Source of the DNA: Palsa-147 sp963771905
Lineage (GTDB): Bacteria > Acidobacteriota > Terriglobia > Acidiferrales > UBA7541
Length of the DNA: 64,000 nt
Direction: 5' to 3'
Assembly (NCBI GenBank): GCA_963771905.1
Contig: CAVYVI010000015.1
Coordinates: 62,001 to 126,000 of the forward strand
The position numbers were made by a program, and so were the translations under genes. Shown here in pieces: positions 17,989 to 26,197 of the stretch. Every line of letters begins with the position of its first letter. Within the stretch, counting starts at the first letter, position 1. Under the pieces are notes generated by a model. It made no database searches. It saw nothing but the letters and a program-made list of their open reading frames with translations, and was not told where the DNA came from.

Positions 17989-18891
17989 CTAACTGATTCG
18001 CGCCGGGTTTGCCCGGCGGTTGCTTTGCGCCCGGTGACTGCTTTCCAGCGACGCGGTTGGATCCGGAAACTCGAGCGACACGAGATAAAGCCCATCCGGC
18101 GGGACCGTCGGCCCCGAGCGCGACCGGTCTTTTAGATCAAAGATCGCGGGAATATCCGCCGGCTCGAGCTTGCCCTTTCCGACGTCGATTAGCGTTCCGA
18201 CAATTTTTCGCACCATGTATCGCAGAAACGATTTGCCGTGGACAATGTATTCGAGCTCGTATGCCGCCTCCGAGACGTCTCGATCGAGCGGATTCGCATC
18301 CGCCGCTCCACCCTCAACGCTTTGACCGAACGGCGCATAGACACCGCGCACGATCTCGGACCGGTAAATTTCGCGCGCCATGTCGCGATCCTTGTCGTCA
18401 TCTTCGGAGCCGGACGATGCCGCGAACGACGAGAAATCGTGCGTACCCTCGAACAGTCGTGCCGCTTCGGCCATCGCTGCTTCATCGAGCGGCCATGGAT
18501 AATGCAGAACCCGGCGATATTCGAAGGGCGGCAGAACCCGGCCGCGAAACACGCGATAGCGATAGGTCTTCCCAAGCGACTGCCAACGCGAATGAAAATC
18601 GGGCCCTACTTCCTCGGCCGCCATGATTCGAATCTGCGGCGGGAGGAGCGCATTCAGCGCACGGCGAAATTCATCTGCCCCCAGACCGGAATGCGTCCTG
18701 AAATGCGCCACTTGCCCCAGAGCGTGAACGCCGGCGTCCGTGCGGCTCGCGCCATGAATGAAGACTTTCTCCTGCGTAATCTTCCGCGCAGCCTCAGCGA
18801 TCGCGCCCTGGATCGTGGGCAATCCCGGCTGCAATTGCCAGCCATGAAAATCGGCGCCGTCGTAGGCGATCGTGAGTTTGAAATTGCGCAT
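17989..18891 (-). CDS. truA: tRNA pseudouridine(38-40) synthase
   Basis: TruA converts uridines 38-40 in the tRNA anticodon arm to pseudouridine. The 300-residue protein starts MRNFKLTIAYDGADFHGWQ, typical of the family, and has the catalytic aspartate Asp52 in GASRTDAGVHALGQ. The C-terminal domain has the FLRYMVRKIVGTLIDVGKG block. The start is the second in-frame ATG-type position; the longer frame would extend into pyrE. It is 56 bp after pyrE. Confidence 0.96.
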   Translation of the reverse strand: MRNFKLTIAYDGADFHGWQLQPGLPTIQGAIAEAARKITQEKVFIHGASRTDAGVHALGQVAHFRTHSGLGADEFRRALNALLPPQIRIMAAEEVGPDFHSRWQSLGKTYRYRVFRGRVLPPFEYRRVLHYPWPLDEAAMAEAARLFEGTHDFSSFAASSGSEDDDKDRDMAREIYRSEIVRGVYAPFGQSVEGGAADANPLDRDVSEAAYELEYIVHGKSFLRYMVRKIVGTLIDVGKGKLEPADIPAIFDLKDRSRSGPTVPPDGLYLVSLEFPDPTASLESSHRAQSNRRANPARIS

Positions 18892-18947
18892 GGGCCTTGT
18901 GTGATTATGGCACGGGGCCGCTGGAGGCTGCGGAGAGAAACAAAAAC

Positions 18948-19535
18948 TCAGGGATTGGCACGGACGAAGCGGCTGCCGGGACGCATCGCAATGCTCCCGG
19001 CACGGCAAAGCGGGCAATCATCCGGCTCGTAACTCGGAACACTCAATTCGAGGAGCGCCCGCGCGGGCACAGTCAATTCGACGCGTCCACCGCTGCGGTC
19101 GATGATTGCTCCCGCTGCGATCACGAGCCCGCCCGATTGTTCAACCACTCCGATGGCCTCGCGCGTCGATCCGCCGGTCGTCCAGACATCCTCGACGACC
19201 AGCACACGCTCTCCGGGATGAAGATCGAATCCGCGGCGCAGCGCCATCTGCCCCGAGCGATCCCGTTCAACAAAAATCGCGCGGACACCCAACGCTCGGC
19301 CCACCTCATGCCCGACAATCACTCCCCCGAGAGCCGGCGATACGACGCACGCGGGCTTCAGGTCGTGAAATTCCTGGGCCAGCGCCTGTCCGAGCTGCTC
19401 GGCGTACCGCGGGTGCTGGAGCACCAGCGCGCACTGAATGTACGTGCCGCTATGGCGGCCACTGGAGAGTTCAAAGTGGCCCTGGCGAACCGCGCCCACA
19501 TCTTCGAGCAGCTTCAGCAACTCTTCGCGTTTCAT
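18948..19535 (-). CDS. pyrE: Orotate phosphoribosyltransferase
   Basis: PyrE joins orotate and PRPP to make OMP in pyrimidine synthesis. The 195-residue protein has FELSSGRHSGTYIQCAL at the N-terminus and the PRPP loop VLVVEDVWTTGGST. The start chosen, MKREELLKLLEDVGAV, matches family N-termini; an ATG eight codons upstream (MAAAPFTP) is possible, and neither has a clear ribosome-binding site. A C-terminal Cys pair (CPLC) is present. It is the first gene of the long minus-strand run. Confidence 0.94.
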   Translation of the reverse strand: MKREELLKLLEDVGAVRQGHFELSSGRHSGTYIQCALVLQHPRYAEQLGQALAQEFHDLKPACVVSPALGGVIVGHEVGRALGVRAIFVERDRSGQMALRRGFDLHPGERVLVVEDVWTTGGSTREAIGVVEQSGGLVIAAGAIIDRSGGRVELTVPARALLELSVPSYEPDDCPLCRAGSIAMRPGSRFVRANP

Positions 19536-19618
19536 CGGTGTAAACGGCGCGGCGGCCATCCGAAAAAGGCCGGAACGTCGCGCGCAGTAGCGCAGTAGCC
19601 TAGGCTGGCCGACGCGCG

Positions 19619-19648
19619 TTGTCAACGCCCCGTCTGCGATGGTAGACT
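19619..19648 (+). promoter_or_regulatory. Candidate promoter upstream of the TolC-family gene
   Basis: TTGTCA (five of six matches) is 18 bp from TAGACT (four of six). A start site near 19655 would leave a leader of roughly 210 nt and place the two palindromes just downstream of the start. Confidence 0.35.
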
Positions 19649-19660
19649 CGCGAATCCGTC

Positions 19661-19698
19661 TGTTCGATTGCGAACCGCCGGTGTTCGATTCCGAACAC
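19661..19698. promoter_or_regulatory. Twin palindromic operator-like sites, GTTCG-N4-CGAAC
   Basis: TGTTCG-ATTG-CGAACC (19661-19676) and GTGTTCG-ATTC-CGAACAC (19681-19698, seven-base perfect arms) lie with centres 21 bp apart, two helical turns on the same face. The rest of the 330-bp divergent gap between pyrE and the TolC gene has no gene; it also holds a GGATA-N6-TATCC palindrome just before the TolC leader end. Confidence 0.55.
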
Positions 19699-19865
19699 AC
19701 GAGTTTTCCCATTTCACGGCTATCCGATTGGAATCAGTTGGATACGCGTGGCTTCCAGCGTGCAGCCAGGTTTCTTCTGAAACAAATGACTGCAAGAAAA
19801 CGTTTGGATAGATAGTTATCCGCCATAGATTTCGAACGTCTGTATCGAGGGAGAGGAAGAACAAA

Positions 19866-21983
19866 ATGACAGGACGGCTAGTCCATTCGGTACTTGCCCT
19901 GATGATGAGCGCATCGCTCTTAACCGCGCCCGCATACGCTAACGCGCAGGAGCAGTCACAGAATCAAACCCAGACTTCTGCTCCGGCGCCCGCCGCTGCA
20001 CCGGATCAGCAGGCCGCTCCGCAGCAAACGCCCGACGCCGCGAACACGGCCGTGGGGCAAAGCTCGGGGCCTGAAAGCGGCCGCGATTTGCGCGCGAGCT
20101 TCTCGCGCGATTATTCGAAAGGGCCGCGCGAGCTCCCTAATTTTTTCACTTCCTATCTTCAGTCGAATGTCGCGCCGCTCGACCTTTCGAACACGCCGCG
20201 CGTCGATCAACTCATCCAGAACGGCAAGCTCATGTTGCGCCTGGAAGATGCCATCACGCTCGCCCTCGAAAATAACTTGAACATCAACATTGCGCGCTAT
20301 ACGCCGTGGTCCGCGGAAACCGACGTGCTCCGCTCCAAGTCCGGCCAGCCATTTATCGGCACTCCCACGCTCGAGGCGCCGACGGGCCTGGGATTCGTCC
20401 CGTTTCTCTCGTTCGACCCCACCGTGACAGCGCAATTCAGCGACACCGAGACGGCCATTCCCATTAACAATCCGTTTCTCTCCGGCGTAGGCACTTCGGC
20501 AGTGACTGCCCTCACCGCCCACAATCTTCAGGAAACGCTGGGATATTCCGAGGGATTTCATTCCGGAACGAATCTGTCGGTAACGTGGACCAACGACCGG
20601 CAATCGAGCACCTCCCCGGAGAACATATTCAATCCCTCGTTCGCGGACAACATCACTGTGACGCTGCAACAGCAACTTCTGAACGGATTCGGCCGGTTGC
20701 CAAACACGCGCTATATCGTCGAAGCCAAGAATGAGCGACAGGCTGCCGATTACTATTTTTCGACGCAGGTAATTTCAACGATTGTCACCACGGAAAATGC
20801 CTACTGGGAACTTGTCTACGCCCGCGAAAACGTCAAGGTCGAACAAGCCGCGCTGACCACTTCCACGAAGCTGTACAACGACAACCAGCGTCAGCTCGAA
20901 ATTGGAACCATGGCGCCACTCGACGTCTTGACCGCCGAATCGGAAGTGGCCACGGATAAGCAGAACCTCATCGTCGCTCAGACGAATCAACTGCAACAGC
21001 AGACCGTACTCCTCAACGATATTACTAAGAAGCTGATGGATCCGTCCTTGCAGAACGTCGAAATTATCCCAACCACGCCGATTGAAAATCCGACTAACGT
21101 CGACACCGCGCCATTGGCCGACGCCGTCAAGGAAGCTTTCGAGAAAAGGCCGGAACTCCGGCAGTCGGAGCTTTTGCTGAAGAACGCCGGAATCGAAGTG
21201 AAGGTCACGAAGGGCGCGCTGCTTCCCGTGCTGTCGCTCTATGGCCAGTATGAATCGCAAGGCCTTGGCGGCACGGAAATCCTGCCGTCGAATCCAACGG
21301 CGTTCGCTCCTTCGATCACGAATCCCCTCGTGAATGCCGCCGGGACACCGATTCTCGTGAATGGCGTCCCCGTCTACGTTGGATCGGCAACGGCGTTCGG
21401 TTCCGCTGTAACGGTGCCGGGCGGCTTCTCGGACGCGCAATCGCAAATTTTTCACAACAGCTTCCCAACGTACACGGTGGGTCTCAACCTGACGCTGCCG
21501 ATCCGCAATCGCGCCGCGCAAGCCGATAACGCGCGGGCGCAGATCGACGAAAGAGAGCAGCAGGTGCAGTATCTACAGTTGCAGAACACCATCGTCGTGG
21601 GAGTGCGCAACGCTCAGATTGCGCTCGAGCAGGGGCGCGCGCAGGTGGAAGCGGCGACCAAGGCGACGGAGTTGGCCAAACAGACCCTTTCCGCTGAACA
21701 AAAGAAATATCAGCTCGGCGCGTCGACCAGTTATAACGTCATTCTTCGGTCCCGCGACCTGACCACGGCCCAGGGCAACGAGCTACGCGCCCGCGCCAAT
21801 CTCCAGGAAGCGATCGTCAACTACTACCAGGCCATCGGCCGCACTCTCGAAGCCAATCGCGTCACCGTGGCCGATATGCAGCATTCACCGGCGGCGTTTC
21901 GCACTCCGAATATTCCCGGCAGTTTTGCGAATGTTCGCCTGCTGCCGGGGACAGGCCATCCATCCTGGATGGGCAACCAATAA
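19866..21983 (+). CDS. TolC-family outer membrane efflux channel
   Basis: The protein has 705 residues, long for the family (usually about 450-500). A signal peptide (residues 1 to about 27, ending AYANAQ) is followed by a Gln/Pro/Ala-rich stretch of about 45 residues. The two OEP coiled-coil repeats are visible (LEDAITLALENNLNINIA early; YWELVYARENVKVEQAALTT and PIRNRAAQADNARAQIDERE later). TolC proteins form trimeric outer-membrane exit ducts for efflux pumps or type I secretion. A GGAGAGGAAG site precedes the ATG. No partner pump gene is adjacent, so the partner is encoded elsewhere. Confidence 0.93.
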   Translation: MTGRLVHSVLALMMSASLLTAPAYANAQEQSQNQTQTSAPAPAAAPDQQAAPQQTPDAANTAVGQSSGPESGRDLRASFSRDYSKGPRELPNFFTSYLQSNVAPLDLSNTPRVDQLIQNGKLMLRLEDAITLALENNLNINIARYTPWSAETDVLRSKSGQPFIGTPTLEAPTGLGFVPFLSFDPTVTAQFSDTETAIPINNPFLSGVGTSAVTALTAHNLQETLGYSEGFHSGTNLSVTWTNDRQSSTSPENIFNPSFADNITVTLQQQLLNGFGRLPNTRYIVEAKNERQAADYYFSTQVISTIVTTENAYWELVYARENVKVEQAALTTSTKLYNDNQRQLEIGTMAPLDVLTAESEVATDKQNLIVAQTNQLQQQTVLLNDITKKLMDPSLQNVEIIPTTPIENPTNVDTAPLADAVKEAFEKRPELRQSELLLKNAGIEVKVTKGALLPVLSLYGQYESQGLGGTEILPSNPTAFAPSITNPLVNAAGTPILVNGVPVYVGSATAFGSAVTVPGGFSDAQSQIFHNSFPTYTVGLNLTLPIRNRAAQADNARAQIDEREQQVQYLQLQNTIVVGVRNAQIALEQGRAQVEAATKATELAKQTLSAEQKKYQLGASTSYNVILRSRDLTTAQGNELRARANLQEAIVNYYQAIGRTLEANRVTVADMQHSPAAFRTPNIPGSFANVRLLPGTGHPSWMGNQ

Positions 21984-22019
21984 AACGAGCGGATTCGAAA
22001 CTGCGCGCAAGCGGCAGCG

Positions 22020-22056
22020 GCCCGGCGAGATTTCCTCGCCGGGCTTTTCCGTTTTT
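22020..22056 (+). terminator. Rho-independent terminator after the TolC-family gene
   Basis: A perfect ten-base-pair stem, GCCCGGCGAG / CTCGCCGGGC, with a five-base loop (ATTTC) is followed by TTTTCCGTTTTT. It begins 36 bp after the stop codon. Confidence 0.88.
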
Positions 22057-22178
22057 GAGTCGGCACGCCAGCCTGCAGCAAGCTTGTAGCTCGTTTCCGA
22101 ATCCCCTACAATAAAGCACGGAGTGATGCTTTCCGTAAGCTGCGGCGTGATTTCCCGAACGTGTCAGGAGTCCTGACG

Positions 22179-23906
22179 ATGACTTCCGATCCCAAGTCTT
22201 CTTCGATTTCCACGGTTCCGGAGAAGGGATCGTCCACGAACAAGCCGGTGCGTAAACCCGGCGCGACAGAAAAGGCATGGGAAGAGCACGTCCTCGCGCC
22301 ATCGCTCGCCAAGTCTCCCGAGCGCGCGTCGGAATTCACCACCGTTTCGGGCTATCCGATCCGGCGCCTCTACACCCCAGCCGATCTGCCTGCCTGGTCC
22401 GAAGAACGCGATCTTGGTTTCCCGGGCGAGCCGCCCTACACGCGCGGGATCCATGCCACGATGTATCGCGGACGTCTGTGGACCATGCGGCAGTTCGCCG
22501 GGTTTGGCACCGCCGAAGACACAAATCAGCGCTTCCGCTATCTCCTTGATCAAGGACAAACAGGCCTCTCGGTTGCCTTTGATCTCCCGACGCTGATGGG
22601 TTACGACTCCGACCACATTCTCTCCGAAGGCGAAGTCGGTAAGTGCGGCGTGGCGATCAGTTCGCTCGCCGACATGGAAGTCCTCTTCGACAAGATTCCC
22701 ATCGCCGGCGTCAGCACCTCCATGACGATCAATTCTCCGGCGGCCATCATCTGGGCGATGTATCTGGCCGTGGCCGAAAAGCAAAGCGTTGACTGGAAAA
22801 AGATTTCGGGGACGCTGCAGAACGACATCCTGAAGGAATACATCGCACAGAAGGAATATATCTACCCGCCCGAGCCGTCGATGCGGCTGGTCATCGACAC
22901 GTTTGAGTTCGGCGCGAAGAACACGCCGAAGTTCAACCCCATCTCGATCAGCGGGTACCACATTCGCGAGGCTGGTTCGACCGCCATTCAAGAGTTGGCC
23001 TTCACGCTCCGCGATGGCATCGAGTATGTAGATTGGGGACTTCGTCGCGGCCTCGATATCGATCAGTTCGTTCCGCAGCTTTCGTTCTTCTTTAATGCGC
23101 ACAGTGACTTCTTCGAAGAAATCGCCAAGTATCGTGCCGCGCGCCGCATTTGGTACAGAACTATGAAAGAGCGATTCGGTTCGAAGAGCGCGCGTTCCTG
23201 GGCTCTGCGATTCCATACGCAAACCGCCGGCTGTTCGCTCACCGCGCAGCAGCCTTACAACAATGTTGTTCGGACGGCTCTGCAAGCGCTCGCTGCTGTC
23301 ATGGGCGGCACGCAGTCTTTGCACACGAATTCGCTCGATGAGGCCTGGGCGCTTCCCACGGAATTTGCCGCGACGCTCGCACTTCGCACGCAGCAAATCA
23401 TCGCTCACGAAAGCGGCGTTACAAATACCGCGGACCCTCTGGGCGGCTCATATTTCATCGAAGCTCTCACCAACGAGGTCGAGAAAGGCGCGTGGGACTA
23501 CATCGGCAAGATTGATGCGCAAGGCGGAATGGTCGCGGCCATCGAACGAGGTTATCCGCAACGCGAGATTGCGGAAGCGTCGTATCTGTATCAGATGGCC
23601 GTCGATCGCAAAGAGAAGATCATCGTGGGAGTGAACGAATACGTCGCGGATGAGAAACCCATCGACATTCTCCAAATCGATGAATCGGTTGCGCAGCGCC
23701 AGGCGGATCGTCTCCGCAAGCTGCGCGCCGACCGCTCAAGTGACGCCGTTGCGCGCGCGCTCAAGGCTCTCCACCGCGCTGCCGAAGGAAAGGACAATTT
23801 GATGCCCAACATCTTCGACGCCGTGAAAGCCTACGCAACGCTCGGGGAAATCTGCGACGCTCTGCGCGATGTTTTCGGCGTCTACGAAGAAGTGTCCGTC
23901 ACCTAA
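22179..23906 (+). CDS. B12-dependent acyl-CoA mutase large subunit, isobutyryl-CoA-mutase-like active site
   Basis: The 575-residue protein is the catalytic TIM-barrel subunit of the methylmalonyl-CoA mutase family, without a fused cobalamin domain. Motifs include LWTMRQFAGFG, LSVAFDLPTLMGYDSDH, FHTQTAGCSLTAQQPYNN and NTADPLGGSY. Two residues that discriminate substrates in the family are Phe106 (RQF) and Gln224 (EYIAQKEY). Methylmalonyl-CoA mutases have Tyr and Arg there; isobutyryl-CoA mutases have Phe and Gln. The ATG was chosen because AGGAG lies eight bases before it; the GTG six codons upstream has none. The cobalamin subunit is encoded 136 bp downstream. Confidence 0.92.
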   Translation: MTSDPKSSSISTVPEKGSSTNKPVRKPGATEKAWEEHVLAPSLAKSPERASEFTTVSGYPIRRLYTPADLPAWSEERDLGFPGEPPYTRGIHATMYRGRLWTMRQFAGFGTAEDTNQRFRYLLDQGQTGLSVAFDLPTLMGYDSDHILSEGEVGKCGVAISSLADMEVLFDKIPIAGVSTSMTINSPAAIIWAMYLAVAEKQSVDWKKISGTLQNDILKEYIAQKEYIYPPEPSMRLVIDTFEFGAKNTPKFNPISISGYHIREAGSTAIQELAFTLRDGIEYVDWGLRRGLDIDQFVPQLSFFFNAHSDFFEEIAKYRAARRIWYRTMKERFGSKSARSWALRFHTQTAGCSLTAQQPYNNVVRTALQALAAVMGGTQSLHTNSLDEAWALPTEFAATLALRTQQIIAHESGVTNTADPLGGSYFIEALTNEVEKGAWDYIGKIDAQGGMVAAIERGYPQREIAEASYLYQMAVDRKEKIIVGVNEYVADEKPIDILQIDESVAQRQADRLRKLRADRSSDAVARALKALHRAAEGKDNLMPNIFDAVKAYATLGEICDALRDVFGVYEEVSVT

Positions 23907-24042
23907 GGTAACCGTTCCAGCGCGTCATCTCCTCTGCTCCCCCGCAGCGCGTTGCCCGCCGGTCTTTCGAACAGCTGCCGTATGGAAAATCGCTCGCTCT
24001 CTCTACCGCTCGCGCTCGGGTTTGAAGTATCCTGTGTAGCGG

Positions 24043-24456
24043 ATGACTGAAAAACGAATCCGCGTATTAATTGCCAAGCCGGGTCTCGACGGCCATGACC
24101 GCGGCGCCAAAATTATCGCCCGCGCCCTGCGCGACGCGGGCATGGAAGTGATTTACACCGGCCTGCGCCAGACCCCCGAAATGATCGCCTCGGCCGCCGC
24201 TCAAGAAGACGTCGACGTCATCGGCCTCTCCATTCTCTCCGGCGCACACAACACGCTGGGCCCTCGCTTGATGGAGCTTCTCCGCGAAAAAGGCATGGGC
24301 GACGTTATCGTTCTCGTCGGCGGAATCATCCCGGAAGCCGACATTCCCGCGCTCAAGAAAGTCGGAATCGCCGAGATCTTTCTTCCCGGCACACCCATGC
24401 AAGCCATCGTCGACTTCATCCGCCAGCGTGTTTCCCCGGCACCGCAAAAGGCTTGA
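24043..24456 (+). CDS. Cobalamin-binding small subunit of acyl-CoA mutase
   Basis: The 137-residue protein is the B12-binding domain normally fused to, or paired with, mutase catalytic subunits. The lower axial ligand is His18 in PGLDGHDRG; the rest of the Rossmann-like fold shows IGLSILSGAH, VLVGGIIP and the FLPGTP loop. It almost certainly works with the large subunit encoded just upstream. The following enoyl-CoA hydratase gene starts seven bases after its stop, suggesting co-transcription. Confidence 0.95.
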   Translation: MTEKRIRVLIAKPGLDGHDRGAKIIARALRDAGMEVIYTGLRQTPEMIASAAAQEDVDVIGLSILSGAHNTLGPRLMELLREKGMGDVIVLVGGIIPEADIPALKKVGIAEIFLPGTPMQAIVDFIRQRVSPAPQKA

Positions 24457-24463
24457 TCCCCCG

Positions 24464-25078
24464 GTGAGTTCCGGACTTCGCGCCACCCGGCACGCGGATA
24501 TCTTCCTTCTTACTCTCGAACATCCGAGCGGATTCCCGCGTCTGACGCGCGAGGTTCTGTGCGAATTACTATGTCAACTCGACGCTCTCGCGAGCGCTAC
24601 GGAGTGCGTCGGAATCGTAATTACCGGCAGCCCGCAGGCTTTCTGTGCCGGAGCGGAAATCGAAGAAATCGCCGCGCTCGCTCCCGGAGGAGGGCGCGCC
24701 TTCTCGGAACTCGGACAATCGGTGATGAGCCGCATCGCAAACGCTGAGAAACCCATTGTCGCGGCGATTCGCGGCTATTGCATGGGAGGCGGCTTTGATC
24801 TTGCGCTCGCATGCCACACGAGGATTGCGACCGACGACGCTGTGTTCGCACATCGCGGCGCCACGCTCGGGTTGATTACCGGATGGGGCGGGACGCAGCG
24901 CCTCGCGCGACTCATCGGGCGTGCGCGAGCCACCGAAGTTTTCGTCACTGCTCGCCCCATCTCCGCTGGCGAAGCTCTGCGCCTCGGACTCCTTCGTGAG
25001 GTCACAACCGCCGACGAGTTGCTTCCTCACGCGATTGATCTGGCCCGCAATCCTCGCGCCACAGAAAACGGAATTTGA
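24464..25078 (+). CDS. Short enoyl-CoA hydratase/isomerase family protein
   Basis: The 204-residue crotonase-fold protein has the first oxyanion segment FCAGAEIEEIAAL and the second, GYCMGGGFDLALAC. The glutamates used by classical hydratases are not obviously both present (GATLGLITGWGGTQRLARLIG). It lacks the C-terminal trimerisation helices of typical 260-residue members. A GTG start is used, seven bases after the cobalamin-subunit gene. The role may be hydration or isomerisation of an acyl-CoA formed around the mutase reaction, but this is inference. Confidence 0.82.
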   Translation: MSSGLRATRHADIFLLTLEHPSGFPRLTREVLCELLCQLDALASATECVGIVITGSPQAFCAGAEIEEIAALAPGGGRAFSELGQSVMSRIANAEKPIVAAIRGYCMGGGFDLALACHTRIATDDAVFAHRGATLGLITGWGGTQRLARLIGRARATEVFVTARPISAGEALRLGLLREVTTADELLPHAIDLARNPRATENGI

Positions 25079-25087
25079 CGGATCTGC

Positions 25088-25885
25088 TTACGCCGAGAAT
25101 TTCACGCGCGTATAGGCAACGCGAAATCCTTGGCGCTCGATATTGCGGTGCGAGCCCGAATTAAGCTGCGCGATACTCATGGCCACATCGCATCCCGCCG
25201 CGGCCGCCATTCGCACGGAGAGCAGCGCCGTCTGGACGCCGCGGCGGCGAAACGCTGGTACCGTGCTTGCCCCGAAAAATCCCGCCACGCCCTCGTGGAT
25301 CGCCAACGCCGCTCCGCCGGCCACGTCGCCATCGATCGAGGCGAAGTAGCAACGAGCCGATTTGCGGAGCGCGAACATTTCCATGATTTGCACGAGTTCA
25401 GGCGTCACCGCAAAATGCTCCGCAAATCCCGTCGCTACCGTCTCCGACCATCGGTGCGCCTCGCCCGTTTCAATTTGACGAATCCGAACGCCCCGCGTCC
25501 GCTCCAACTCCTGCGAAACGCCGCTCACATCACGGAACAGAACGTTCGAAAACTCGATCGGTCGATACGACCGGCGACCGAGACGTTCCCCCAGGGACGC
25601 ATCCGCCATCGGACACAACTCGATATTCACCGCAGCTCCGCGGCTGCGAAAAAACTTCTCAAGGGTATCTAATTCCGAATCCGTAACGGGTCCGTGCAAT
25701 CCGAGACCCGCGGCCTGGGTAATGGGCGAATCCACTCCTGTAAATGCCGCCACTCCACCCATGATTTCGAGCGTCGCGGCGCCCATCTCGGGGTGGTTGC
25801 GTACCACATTCTCGCTGCATTCCCGCGCGGCCTGTGCCTCCGCCATCTCTAGACGTCGCGCCAAACCGATATCCACGAATCGCAT
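25088..25885 (-). CDS. GNAT-family N-acetyltransferase
   Basis: The 265-residue protein ends in a GNAT domain: the acetyl-CoA loop is in STVPAFRRRGVQTALLSVRMA and the terminal strand is GFRVAYTRVKF. The first half (MRFVDIGLARRLEMAEA...) is a less conserved related domain. The start used has a GGAGG site eight bases upstream; the longer frame adds 18 residues without one. It is convergent with the short hydratase (nine bp gap) and divergent from the carboxylase gene, so it interrupts the acyl-CoA cluster. The acetyl acceptor is unknown. Confidence 0.88.
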   Translation of the reverse strand: MRFVDIGLARRLEMAEAQAARECSENVVRNHPEMGAATLEIMGGVAAFTGVDSPITQAAGLGLHGPVTDSELDTLEKFFRSRGAAVNIELCPMADASLGERLGRRSYRPIEFSNVLFRDVSGVSQELERTRGVRIRQIETGEAHRWSETVATGFAEHFAVTPELVQIMEMFALRKSARCYFASIDGDVAGGAALAIHEGVAGFFGASTVPAFRRRGVQTALLSVRMAAAAGCDVAMSIAQLNSGSHRNIERQGFRVAYTRVKFSA

Positions 25886-26197
25886 TTCAAATTCCTCCCT
25901 GAGCTTCGTCACCTCGGAAGAGCCGGCTGAAAAAGTCATTGTTACGTCGAGCGAAATTGGGAACAGGAAGGACGGCGGGCTGCCACTTATCGCAGAATCG
26001 GCGGAGCGAAGGCAGACCTATCCTTCCGCGAAAATACGGTGCACATAGGCGCCTCCTGTCGAGAATTGCGCGAACCGAATCCGCGCGAACGGAAGTATAT
26101 CCGGCCTCGATACGAAGTCAAACTCTCGCGCGCAGCGGACAAACCACGTATACTGCCTCATGGCCGCGGCGCACTTGCGTCCCGGCGGTCGCACGGC
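25886..26197. other. Divergent intergenic region between GNAT and carboxylase genes
   Basis: No gene is supported in these 312 bp. A TATACT box at 26149-26154 could be the -10 of the carboxylase promoter, leaving a leader of about 37 nt; no good -35 is visible. The in-frame extension of the carboxylase ORF through this region has no start with a ribosome-binding site. Confidence 0.35.

Noticed and set aside
19622..19864. 80-codon minus-strand ORF across the palindromes upstream of the TolC gene
   Set aside because: No ribosome-binding site, no motif, and it covers an evident regulatory region.
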